A stretch of DNA of 64,000 bases. Origin: Verrucomicrobiia bacterium. GTDB lineage: Bacteria; Verrucomicrobiota; Verrucomicrobiia; Limisphaerales; JADLHS01. This document shows, piece after piece, positions 54,802 to 63,900 of this stretch; the first letter of the stretch is position 1, and each line of letters begins with the position of its first letter. The notes under the pieces are model-generated. The model was not told where the DNA came from. It made no database searches and was given only the letters and a program-made list of their open reading frames with translations. The stretch spans positions 62,001-126,000 of the forward strand of contig JAHCLO010000004.1 in assembly GCA_026125285.1 (NCBI GenBank). Reading direction: 5' to 3'. A program made the position numbers and the translations under genes.

Positions 54802-55932
54802 ATGCGCAGGTTGGCGCTGGCTGGTTGGCCGGTCTGGATCGCGTTGCTCACGCTTTGCGCCCTTGCATGCGGTTGCCGTACAGTTCCACCTTCCACGCCT
54901 CCGTTGGAATGGATTGGGGTTGGTGCTGATGGCAAGGAATTCGTATGCGAACCGTCGGGTCGCACGTTCACGCCGTGGGGCTTCAATTACGATCACGATG
55001 AACAAGGCCGGTTGATTGAGGATTACTGGGACTCCGAATGGTCGAAGATCGAGAGCGATTTCGCGGAAATGAAGAGCCTGGGGGCGAACGTGGTTCGCAT
55101 TCATTTGCAGTTTGGCAAATTCATGCGCGACCCGACGCAGCCCGATCCACATGCGCTGGGCCAACTACTGCGACTCGTCAAGCTCGCCGAGCGCACGGGT
55201 CTTTACCTTAATCTCACGGGACTGGCTTGTTATCACAAAGCGGATGTTCCCGCCTGGTATGACGCGCTCCCGGAGAGGGAGCGCTGGGCCGTGCAGGCGC
55301 GCTTCTGGGAAGCCATTGCGGCGCAGTGCGCAGACAGTCCCGCGATATTCTGTTACGACCTGATGAATGAACCGGTGGTGCCCGGCGGCGATGGCCGGCG
55401 TGATGACTGGCTGGGCGGGGACTTTGCCGGCAAACATTTCGTGCAGTTCATCGCTTTGGAACGCGCGGGTCGGGCGCGACTGGACATCGCTTTGGCATGG
55501 GTTCAGCAACTTACTGCCGCCATTCGGAAACACGACTCCCGTCACTTGATCACCGTAGGGCTGGTGGACTGGAGTCTGGATCGGCCGGGCTTAACTTCAG
55601 GGTTCGTGCCGGAGAAAATCGTCGGCGACCTGGATTTCATCAGCGTGCATCTCTACCCGGAGAAATCAGCCGTGGATGACGCGCTGGCAACGCTCCGTGG
55701 ATTTGCCTTCGGGAAACCGGTGGTCATTGAAGAAACGTTTCCGTTGCGTTGCTCGCGGGAGGAATTCGCGGACTTCATGCTGCGGTCGCGCGACGTGGCC
55801 TCAGGGTGGTTCGGCTTTTACTGGGGCAAAACTCCGGAGGAATGTCGCGCCGCCGGGACCATCGGCGACGCCATGATGTTGAACTGGCTGGAATTCTTTC
55901 AAACCCAAGCGCCGCAATTTGTCCGTCCCTGA
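54802..55932 (+). CDS. GH5-like (cellulase-fold) lipoprotein
   Basis: A 376-residue protein starting MRRLALAGWPVWIALLTL at 54802. The signal ends in CALACGC, a likely lipobox, so it would be an envelope lipoprotein. The TIM barrel shows TFTPWGFNYDHDEQGRLIED, GANVVRIHLQFGKFM, YDLMNEPVVPGG, with the acid/base Glu of clan A glycosidases, and GKPVVIEETFPLRCS with the nucleophile Glu. FISVHLYPEKS supplies the conserved His-Tyr pair. It probably cleaves beta-linked polysaccharides or oligosaccharides in the periplasm or at the surface. Substrate unassigned. It follows the UroD-family gene by 96 bases. Confidence 0.85.
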   Translation: MRRLALAGWPVWIALLTLCALACGCRTVPPSTPPLEWIGVGADGKEFVCEPSGRTFTPWGFNYDHDEQGRLIEDYWDSEWSKIESDFAEMKSLGANVVRIHLQFGKFMRDPTQPDPHALGQLLRLVKLAERTGLYLNLTGLACYHKADVPAWYDALPERERWAVQARFWEAIAAQCADSPAIFCYDLMNEPVVPGGDGRRDDWLGGDFAGKHFVQFIALERAGRARLDIALAWVQQLTAAIRKHDSRHLITVGLVDWSLDRPGLTSGFVPEKIVGDLDFISVHLYPEKSAVDDALATLRGFAFGKPVVIEETFPLRCSREEFADFMLRSRDVASGWFGFYWGKTPEECRAAGTIGDAMMLNWLEFFQTQAPQFVRP

Positions 55933-55947
55933 AGCAAGTCCTGCACT

Positions 55948-56742
55948 TCAGGATGCTGCCACTGCCGTGCCGATTATGCTGTCGTCATAAGTTGCGACCA
56001 CTTTCTCACCGGGCGGTACGATTAGAAAGTCATTCTCCGGCCACTCGCCGTCCATCCAACGCTGAAACAGACGGAGGTCGCCCGCTACCTGGTCGAAGTC
56101 CCAACCACGCTCGGCGCAAGTCTGTTTCACCTGCTCGTCGAGCTTGAGCGGCTTGGTGAAATCAAAATCAATCAGCACACCGTGGGAATAATGGTTGGCC
56201 CACTCGCCCATGACCTCGCGCAGGTACTGCGCCTTTTCCTCGCCATATTTCGTGACCCAGTATTCGTGCGTGGCGTTGAGATTGGCGCTGGCGTTGGCGG
56301 GCAGGAACATGCCGCCCGGATCGCCGGGCTTCAATCCGCGCCGCGTGCGGCACTCCAGCCAGCCGGACGTGAAGTAATAGCTGCCCGGCCGGTTGCTGAA
56401 TAAATCCTGGTAGCGCTCCTTCGAGCCGAGGAAGAACGTGATGCAATCGTGCGCGCGCGGAATCACCAGCGGCGTATGCTCGGTGGTGAGGCCGACGAGA
56501 ATTTTGCTGCACAATCCGTAGCCCAGCAGGATGGCTTCGTATTTGCCGGCGGGCACGGCGTTGATGCGCTTTTGAATCTCCTCGCGTCCGCGGCACGGAA
56601 CATCGTGGTAGCCCTGCGTCAGGAACTCCAGGTCGTGCAAATTGGGCGAGCGCGCTGCCGCGTGACAGATTTCGCGGAACGCGATTTCGCAGGCGATGAC
56701 TTTGAGGAATTTCCTTGGGGCCGATTCCATCGCGTCAAGCAT
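55948..56742 (-). CDS. DUF1638 protein
   Basis: A 264-residue cytoplasmic protein. KFLKVIACEIAFREICHAAA, AILLGYGLCSKILVGLTTEH, LVIPRAHDCITFFLGSKERY and GSYYFTSGWLECRTR match DUF1638. Conserved Cys and His residues (ACEI, GLCSK, AHDC, LECR) suggest metal or cofactor binding. The function is unknown; the family often sits beside corrinoid methyltransferase genes in methanogens and anaerobes, which fits the UroD-family gene at 53263 and the corrinoid protein at 21085. The start may be 56742 or, 12 bases on, MESAPRK. A perfect 27-base-arm palindrome lies directly upstream. Confidence 0.82.
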   Translation of the reverse strand: MLDAMESAPRKFLKVIACEIAFREICHAAARSPNLHDLEFLTQGYHDVPCRGREEIQKRINAVPAGKYEAILLGYGLCSKILVGLTTEHTPLVIPRAHDCITFFLGSKERYQDLFSNRPGSYYFTSGWLECRTRRGLKPGDPGGMFLPANASANLNATHEYWVTKYGEEKAQYLREVMGEWANHYSHGVLIDFDFTKPLKLDEQVKQTCAERGWDFDQVAGDLRLFQRWMDGEWPENDFLIVPPGEKVVATYDDSIIGTAVAAS

Positions 56743-56744
56743 CA

Positions 56745-56820
56745 GTAGGGCGCGTCACTCCGTGCGCGCCGCAAAGAGAGTTCGTTCTCGCCCCGGCGCG
56801 CACGGAGTGACGCGCCCTAC
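56745..56820. repeat. GTAG-type palindrome D with perfect 27-base arms
   Basis: The arms are 56745-56771 and 56794-56820, starting GTAGGGCGCGTCACTCCGTG and ending ACGGAGTGACGCGCCCTAC, with a 22-base loop and no mismatch. It lies between the DUF1638 start and the DUF1080 stop, 2 bases from the former. Confidence 0.92.
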
Positions 56821-56850
56821 CTCTCGTGCTGCAAAACCTCGGCGCCATGT

Positions 56851-57867
56851 TCACTGGCGCGGTCGCAACGTCAGATTCCGATACTCCACGCTGGTGTGGT
56901 CGCCCTGCAAATAGATCGGGCCGGGGCGCGTTACGTCGGACCACAGCGCGCCGCCCGTGCAACCAGCGAGCGGTTGATTGTCCACGATTTTGGTGCCGTT
57001 GAGAATCACCGTGACATGCCGGTCCACCAGCGTGATGTCATAAGTTTGCCATTCGCCGGCGTGTTTCTCGGCGGCAACGGTGGGTTTGATGCGACTGTAG
57101 ATGCCGCCCATGTTGTGCGCGTCCAGCGGCTTGCCATAAGTATCCGAAACCTGCACCTCGTAAATGCCACGAAGATAGATGCCGCTGTTGCCGTTCTTCG
57201 GCACCCGCACTTCCAGCTTCAGGTTAAAATCCTCAAATTCCCGCTCCGTCCGCAAGTTGCCGTAATTCTTTCGGGGCTTACCTTCTTCCTGAATCGCTTC
57301 GTTGACCAGCAGGCCGTCCTTGGCGCGCCAGCCATTGGGGGCCCGTGTTTCCAGCAGCCGCCAACCGGTGAGGTCCTTGCCATTGAAGAGCGAAATTGGC
57401 TCGCCGAATTTGATCGTCGCGAGGTCCGGCGCGGGCGGCAACGGCGGCTGGCGTTTCCCAGTGAACTCCGCCTTGTCCTCGCCCGGGCTGTTCGCGCGTG
57501 GCTTCACCGAAGTCAGTTTCAAATCATCTCCATTGGCGATGGCCGTTATCGTTTCGGTGATTCTGGTTTTGACGGTTTTGCCTGCGGCATCCTTGCTCTG
57601 CGCGGTGTGAATGCGCGTGACAACCAGTTTGCCGTCCTCGACGTGCGCCGATTCGAGTGGGAACACACTGCCACCGCCCCATAGCATACTGGCCTGAAGG
57701 CCTCCGTTCCGCTCCTCGACGCCCAGCCAACCGGCGCCGCCGCCCGGAATCGTGAGCGCCCACGCGCCGAGATAAGGGTTCGCGGCGGCAGATGCGGCAA
57801 CCGCAAAAATGACTGGAACCAATGGTGGGATTATATGAAAGAGTGAAGTCAACTTGTTACATTTCAT
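56851..57867 (-). CDS. Secreted DUF1080 (3-keto-disaccharide hydrolase-like) protein
   Basis: A 338-residue protein with a signal peptide (start MKCNKLTSLFHIIPPLVPVI at 57867, cleavage near ASAAA). An N-terminal beta domain (about 28-125, WALTIPGGGAGWLGVEERNG) precedes the DUF1080 domain: SLFNGKDLTGWRLLETRA, FEDFNLKLEVRVPKNGNSGI, YLRGIYEVQVSDTYG and GPIYLQGDHTSVEYRNLTLR. DUF1080 proteins have a concanavalin-like fold and several hydrolyse 3-keto-glycosides produced by exported Gfo/Idh oxidoreductases, two of which occur in this window. Co-oriented with, but 79 bases downstream of, the phosphoesterase gene. Confidence 0.88.
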   Translation of the reverse strand: MKCNKLTSLFHIIPPLVPVIFAVAASAAANPYLGAWALTIPGGGAGWLGVEERNGGLQASMLWGGGSVFPLESAHVEDGKLVVTRIHTAQSKDAAGKTVKTRITETITAIANGDDLKLTSVKPRANSPGEDKAEFTGKRQPPLPPAPDLATIKFGEPISLFNGKDLTGWRLLETRAPNGWRAKDGLLVNEAIQEEGKPRKNYGNLRTEREFEDFNLKLEVRVPKNGNSGIYLRGIYEVQVSDTYGKPLDAHNMGGIYSRIKPTVAAEKHAGEWQTYDITLVDRHVTVILNGTKIVDNQPLAGCTGGALWSDVTRPGPIYLQGDHTSVEYRNLTLRPRQ

Positions 57868-57946
57868 GGCGAGCGTGTTATGGCGTTTGCGGGCAAATGG
57901 CACAAGTGAAAAATGCCGAGGAGGGAATGCCGACGGTTTGCCCAAT

Positions 57947-58774
57947 TCAGGCCGGCTTGACCTCGACAAACTCGCGGTGGATCGCGCCTTCCCGCGCCGT
58001 GCAAACGAAGTAACCTTTCTCCGTCGTGCCGTCATGATTGCCCCGGCTGATGGCGCAGCAACGGTTCGTGGTGAGCGTGGCCGCACCGGCGTGTCGTTCG
58101 GTGAAGCCGTGGAAGTGACCGTTGAACACCGCCACCAGATTGAAATCCAGCAGCCGAGCCAGCAGGTCGTCGGCGTTCAACGGCCGGTAGCGTATCCCTT
58201 CGCCCAGGGGAAAATGCGTAAACGCCACCGTGGGCATCGCGCGATCCCATTTAGGCAGCCGATCGTCCAGCCAGCCCAGCGTGACGGATTGAATCCGCGT
58301 TTTGTCCCACTTCGTGCCTTCACTGGAATCCAAACCCATGAACCGCCAGCCGCGATGCACGAATTCATAGTTGAGACTGCCGGCAAATAACTGGTCCCAA
58401 ACCGAACGGTCGGTGTCGGAAACGTAATCATGGTTCCCGATCACCGCATGAATGGGCATCCGCAAGGACCGCAACGCGTCGCACATGCCGCCGAGTTCGG
58501 CGGCGGTACCGTGCTCGGCCAGGTCGCCCACCATCAGGCAAAACTCCGGCCGCACCGGGTGCGCATGGATGCTGGCGCGCACCCGCTCGAACCATTCCGG
58601 GCATTGCGGACTTTGAAAATGGGTGTCGTTGATCACCACGAAGGAAAAATTGCCGCCGCGACCACGGTCCGACCACCGGGCGCAGCCGGGCCACGCGCCA
58701 AGGGCGAGCAAGGTCCCGGCACTGAGGCGCAACCAGTGGCGGCGTGAAGTCTGACGCGCAGTTGGGTGGTTCAT
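57947..58774 (-). CDS. Tat-exported calcineurin-like metallophosphoesterase
   Basis: A 275-residue protein. The N-terminus SRRHWLRLSAGTLLALGAWP is a Tat-type signal ending in GC, which may be a lipobox. The metallophosphoesterase motifs appear in order: INDTHFQ, VGDLAEHG, IGNHDYVSD, FTHFPLGEG and FNGHFHGFTE. They supply the Asp, His and Asn ligands of a two-metal centre. Substrate unknown; phosphodiesters or phosphomonoesters in the periplasm are likely. It lies seven bases downstream of the GspE/PilB-type ATPase gene on the same strand, but the functional link is unclear. Confidence 0.88.
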   Translation of the reverse strand: MNHPTARQTSRRHWLRLSAGTLLALGAWPGCARWSDRGRGGNFSFVVINDTHFQSPQCPEWFERVRASIHAHPVRPEFCLMVGDLAEHGTAAELGGMCDALRSLRMPIHAVIGNHDYVSDTDRSVWDQLFAGSLNYEFVHRGWRFMGLDSSEGTKWDKTRIQSVTLGWLDDRLPKWDRAMPTVAFTHFPLGEGIRYRPLNADDLLARLLDFNLVAVFNGHFHGFTERHAGAATLTTNRCCAISRGNHDGTTEKGYFVCTAREGAIHREFVEVKPA

Positions 58775-58781
58775 AACGCGG

Positions 58782-59999
58782 CTAAATCATGTCGGCGGCC
58801 AGCACGCGGATGGTGTCTTCCAAGGTGGTTTGACCGGTGAGCACGCGTTGCAGTCCATTCTGCCAAAGGGTGCGCATGCCTTGCTGGATGGCGATTTCTT
58901 CGAGCGCGGAGGTCGGCAGCTTTTTGAGCACCGCTTCGCGGAACGGTTCGCCGACGACCAACAGTTCCGTTACGGGCAAGCGACCGGAGAAGCCGGTGTG
59001 GTTGCACCGCTCGCAGCCGGCCCCGCGACGGAATTGCGCCTCTGGCAAGGACGCTTCGGGCACGACCTTAAGTTGACTCGGCTCCGGTTCATAAGGCTGA
59101 AGGCAGTGCTCGCAATTGCGGCGCACCAGGCGCAGACCCAATACGCCCAGCACGCTGGACGCCAGCATGAAGGGTTCGATCTCCATGTTGATCAGCCGCG
59201 TGAACGCGCCGGCCGAAACCCCCGAGTGAATCGTGCTGATCACCAAGTGTCCGGTCAGTCCGGCTTGCACCGCAATGGCGGCGGTTTCCGGGTCGCGAAT
59301 CTCCCCGACCATAACCACCTCCGGGTCCTGCCGCATCAGACTGCGCAGCGCCTTGGCGTAAGTGAAGTCTTGCGCGGGGTTGATCTGCGTCTGGCTCACC
59401 ATCGGCAAGTTGAACTCCACCGGGTCTTCCACCGTGCTCAGGCTGATGCTCGCGCCGTCGCGTTGCATGAGATAACACAGCGATGAGTACATTGTGCTGG
59501 TCTTGCCGGAACCGGTCGGACCGGTGAACAGGATTAATCCGCTGGTTCGCTTGAGCAGCCGCAACAAACCGGTCAGCGTCGCGTCGTCGAATCCCAATGT
59601 GTTCAGATCGAACCGCCGGTCGCGGGGATCGAACAGCCGCACCACGACCTTTTCGCCGCGGGTGGTGGGAAAAATGGAAATCCGCAACTGCACGTCGTCC
59701 AGTTCCGGTCCGCCCAGGGCCGCACCGTCTTGCGGCAGACCGGCCTGGTAGGTGACGAGATTGGCCATGACCTTGAAACGCATGGAAATTTTGTCGAGAA
59801 AATCCAGCGGCAGTTGGATCACTTCATTGAGTACGCCATTGACCCGCGCGCGCACGGCGATGGAACTTTCCCACGGTTCAATGTGCAGATCACTCGCGCC
59901 GAGCCGGATGGCGTCTTGCACCAGGCAATTGACCAACACGCTCACTTCCACGCCCTGCGCGACGCTCTCGGATTCCAGGTAGTGGCGGGTGTAGCTCAC
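58782..59999 (-). CDS. GspE/PilB-type secretion ATPase lacking the N1 domain
   Basis: A 405-residue ATPase, shorter than typical GspE/PilB (about 500-570). It begins at the N2 domain (LVNCLVQDAIRLGASDLHIE) and so lacks the N-terminal domain that docks to the inner-membrane partner. Walker A is LFTGPTGSGKTSTM, the Asp box is VEDPVEFNLPMVSQTQIN, Walker B is VVMVGEIRDPETA, and the His box is GHLVISTIHSG. The zinc-binding tetracysteine is CEHC and CERC. It powers assembly of type II secretion or type IV pilus filaments. No other gsp or pil gene is adjacent; the window's pseudopilin is 40 kb away. The start is a GTG at 59999 with a weak ribosome site. Confidence 0.9.
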   Translation of the reverse strand: MSYTRHYLESESVAQGVEVSVLVNCLVQDAIRLGASDLHIEPWESSIAVRARVNGVLNEVIQLPLDFLDKISMRFKVMANLVTYQAGLPQDGAALGGPELDDVQLRISIFPTTRGEKVVVRLFDPRDRRFDLNTLGFDDATLTGLLRLLKRTSGLILFTGPTGSGKTSTMYSSLCYLMQRDGASISLSTVEDPVEFNLPMVSQTQINPAQDFTYAKALRSLMRQDPEVVMVGEIRDPETAAIAVQAGLTGHLVISTIHSGVSAGAFTRLINMEIEPFMLASSVLGVLGLRLVRRNCEHCLQPYEPEPSQLKVVPEASLPEAQFRRGAGCERCNHTGFSGRLPVTELLVVGEPFREAVLKKLPTSALEEIAIQQGMRTLWQNGLQRVLTGQTTLEDTIRVLAADMI

Positions 60000-60169
60000 G
60001 GTGCGTGGAGCTTACTTGGGATCGGGATTTGGTTTCAAGCCTTCCGGCCGGATGGCTCCGTGCCAACACCAGGTCAAAAGTCGGGTTGAATCCGGCCCGT
60101 TGCCCGGCTCAAATCCCTTGCCAAGGCGGCTAATGTTGATTAAAAGCAATCCGTCCCCACCGAACGCAC

Positions 60170-60955
60170 ATGCAGACGTCCGACGAAACTTCAGTTGCGC
60201 AACATGCGCAGCTTTTCGCCACGACCCATTGGAGTGTCGTGCTGCAGGCTGGGCACGGCGACTCCGCGCAATCCATGCAAGCGCTTGAGACGTTATGCCG
60301 TTCGTATTGGTATCCGCTCTATGCCTACGTCCGGCGGCACGGCCAGAGTCCGCACGATGCCGAGGATCTGACTCAGGAATTCTTTGCGCGGTTGCTGGCA
60401 CGTGACTACATCCAGCTCGCCGACCGCAACCAAGGCCGCTTCCGCACGTTTCTGCTGTCTTCCCTCAAACGCTTCCTGATCAACGATTGGAAAAAGGGAA
60501 ATCGCGAGAAGCGGGGTGGCGGTCAGAAAGTGTTGTCGCTGGACGAGGAAATGGCCGAGACCCGTTTCTCAGCCGAGCCTTCCGCAGATCAACCGCCCGA
60601 CACGCTTTACGACGGTGGTTGGGCGGCGGTCCTGATGGATCGCGCATTGACTGCGTTGCGGACGGAATTCCAGCACGCGGGAAAGCTGGAATTGTTCGAG
60701 CGGTTGAAGGGATTTGTCTGGGGCGAGAAGTGCGGGCTGTCGTATGCAGAGATGGCTGGGCAGCTCGGTATGACCGAAGGCGCGGTGAAAGTCGCGGTGC
60801 ATCGTCTGCGTCAGCGTTACGGAGAGCTGTTACGCGCCGAAATCGCTCAAACGGTATCCACCCCCGCCGAAGTGAACGAGGAATTGCGTTATCTGGTTTC
60901 CGTCATCCGCGATGGTTTGGCGAATTCCGGTAACGTTGCTTCGCAGAAGTTGTAG
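60170..60955 (+). CDS. ECF-type RNA polymerase sigma factor
   Basis: A 261-residue sigma factor. [17 protein letters not shown] and the region-2 block [20 protein letters not shown] followed by [19 protein letters not shown] are typical of sigma factors paired with Ser/Thr kinases in Verrucomicrobia, Planctomycetes and Acidobacteria. Region 4 is [20 protein letters not shown] with the helix-turn-helix and [13 protein letters not shown]. The kinase gene begins 22 bases downstream, so the pair forms one transcript and the kinase probably controls the sigma factor or a shared output. No anti-sigma factor is visible. A 170-base region separates it from the divergent GspE gene. Confidence 0.92.
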   Translation: MQTSDETSVAQHAQLFATTHWSVVLQAGHGDSAQSMQALETLCRSYWYPLYAYVRRHGQSPHDAEDLTQEFFARLLARDYIQLADRNQGRFRTFLLSSLKRFLINDWKKGNREKRGGGQKVLSLDEEMAETRFSAEPSADQPPDTLYDGGWAAVLMDRALTALRTEFQHAGKLELFERLKGFVWGEKCGLSYAEMAGQLGMTEGAVKVAVHRLRQRYGELLRAEIAQTVSTPAEVNEELRYLVSVIRDGLANSGNVASQKL

Positions 60956-60977
60956 CAACCGACTACACGACATTTCC

Positions 60978-63900
60978 ATGGCTGAACCAACCCACTCGCC
61001 GCAGTGCGGCAAATGTGGCGCACCGTTGAGCGGCTACGCGCCGGACGGCCTTTGCGCGGCCTGCCTGCTGGAATGTGCCATCGAAGTCGAGCCCCCGCTT
61101 ACCCCGTCCCTCTCTCCCACTGGTGGAGAGGGTGGCGTCTCGCCGGGTGGGGGGGAGTTTCCCCCATTGCCGCAGCCCAATACCAAACCTCCACGTCCCG
61201 ACGAGGAATCTCCCGGCTCGGTGATCGGAAGGTACAAATTGCTGGAGAAAATTGGCGAAGGCGGCTTCGGCGTCGTTTATGTCGCCGAGCAGCGCGAACC
61301 GGTCAAGCGGCGCGTCGCGCTCAAGATTATCAAGCTCGGAATGGACACCCGGCAGGTGGTCGCCCGGTTTGAGGCGGAGCGCCAGGCTTTGGCGATGATG
61401 GATCACCCCAATATCGCCAAGGTGTTCGACGCGGGTGCGACTGAAACGGGCCGGCTTTACTTCGTGATGGAACTGGTACGTGGTATTCGCATCACCGAAT
61501 ATTGCGATCAGCACAATCTCTCCACGCCGGAGCGCCTTGAGCTGTTCATCAAAGTTTGTCAGGCCATTCAGCATGCGCACCAAAAGGGGATTATTCATCG
61601 GGACATCAAACCTTCCAATATCCTGGTCACCGTCAACGACGGTGTGCCAGTCCCCAAGGTGATTGATTTCGGGATCGCCAAGGCGACGCAGGGCGAACTC
61701 ACCGACAAGACGGTCTATACGCAATTCCAACAATTCATCGGGACACCCGCCTACATGAGTCCGGAGCAGGCGGAAATGACCAGCCTGGACATTGATACGC
61801 GGAGCGACATCTACGCGCTGGGCGTGCTGCTCTACGAATTGCTGACCAGCAAGACGCCGTTTGAGCAAAAGGACCTGCTGAAAGCCGGGCTGGATGGAAT
61901 GCGCCGGATGATCCGTGAACAGGAGCCGGCGCGACCCTCGACCCGGGTAAGCTCGTTGGGTGACGAGGAGCGAACCACCACGGCTCGACGACGTGGCCTT
62001 GACGCGCACAAGTTGGTGCATCTGTTGCGTCTCGATCTGGATTGGATCGTGATGAAGTGTCTGGAGAAAGACCGAACGCGCCGTTACGAGACAGCCAATG
62101 GGCTGGCGGCTGACATTCGACGACACTTGGAAAACGTGCCGGTCATTGCGTGTCCCCCAAGTGCAGTCTATCGCTTTCAGAAAATGGTTCGGCGAAATAA
62201 ACTCGCGTTTGCCGCCACGGCTGCTGTGGCGACAGCGCTGGTGATTGGACTTGGCTTCGCCACGATCATGTTTTTTCGCGAGGCCAAGGCCCGAGGCCGG
62301 GCGCAAGTGCAGGAGCAAGAGGCCAGAGAAGCAGAGGCCCAAGCCAGAGCCATCCTTGAATTCTTTCAGCGGCATGTGTTGGCCGTGGCCCGTCCGGCAG
62401 GCGAGCCCAATGCAATCTCCCGCGATGTGACTGTAAGGGAGGCGTTGATTGAGGCCGAGAAGCAGATTAGTGCAACGTTTTCAAACCAACCGCTAATCGA
62501 AGCGCAGCTTCGGGAGACGCTGGGGGAGACGTTTTGGTATCTGGGCGATGTCGAGCGATCCCTGGTGCAATGTGAGCGAGCGCTGGAGTTGTTTCGGGCC
62601 AAACTGGGCCCTGATGCAAAGCACACTCTCACTACCATGAACAATCTGGCGAATGCCTACGAAAATACTGGCCAGTTTGAAAAGGCCTTGCCGCTGGCGG
62701 AGGCGGTAATGAAGCGCCTGCAGGAGATTCAAGGAATGAACTCCCGCGATACGTTGATCGCGATGCACGGCCTGGCCTACCTTTACCACTCCATGGGAGA
62801 TGACGAGAAGGCCCTACCCCTCGAACTAAAGACGTTGGAATTGAGGAAACGAGCGTTGGGTGTGGCCGATGCCGACACGTTGTCTTCCATGGACTGCTTG
62901 GGGATGATTTACATGTCGCTGGGTCAGATTACTAATGCCATCGCAATTTGCGAGGAATCGGTCGCCATAGCGCGGACGAACTTCAGCCCCGATGACCCGA
63001 CGACCCTCAGTGCCATGGCAAACCTCGCCAGTGCCTACCAAAGAAACCGGCAGGTCAAAGACGCGCTGCCCCTGCGTAAGGCCGTGCTTGAACGTCGTCA
63101 GAGGATTTACGGCCCGAAATCTTCTCAGACTTTGATTTCGATGATGAATCTGGCAAGCGCTTACGAGTTGGATGGGGACATAAAGGCAGCGATTGATTTG
63201 AACGAAAAGGTGTTGGGCTTACGGCTTTCCGAATTGGAGCCTGATCACCCAGATACGTATTACTCCATGCACAACCTGGCTGCGGCATATAGCAAAGGAG
63301 GGCGACTCCCGGAGGCCATCGAATTGGCGAAGAAAACAGTTGAAGGACGGAGGAAGAAACTCGGACCAGACCATCCGGAAACGCTCAAGTCCATGAGTAG
63401 TCTCGCGGTTTACTATCAAGACGAAGGGCAGTTCTCAAATGCGATCCCAATCTATGAACAAACGTTTGCTCTGGCGGAATCAAGGTTCGGCGCCAACCAC
63501 CCGACGCCACTGGAGTTTTTGCACAAGCTTGCGTTTGCTTACTACGAGGCCGGACAGTGGTCGAACGCTATTCCGAAATTGCAGGAAGCGCTGAAGCGCT
63601 ACCAGGCCCAGACTGGCGAGACTTCCGGCTCAGCCTTGGTAGAGATGACGCGTTTGGGAGTGGCATATGCCATGTCCGGCCAGTCCAATCAATCAGCGCA
63701 GATGTGGATGGAATTCGTATCCGCGCGGAAGAACGCACCCGAGGCTGACGCACTGGCTGTTGCGAACACCCTGGCTCAATACGTTACGGGATTACTCGAA
63801 CGCAACCGGATGGTAGAAGCTGAGCAACCTGCCCGCGCGTGCCTGGCAATACGTGAGACGTTTATCCCCGACGACTGGCGGACTTTCAATACGCGCAGCC

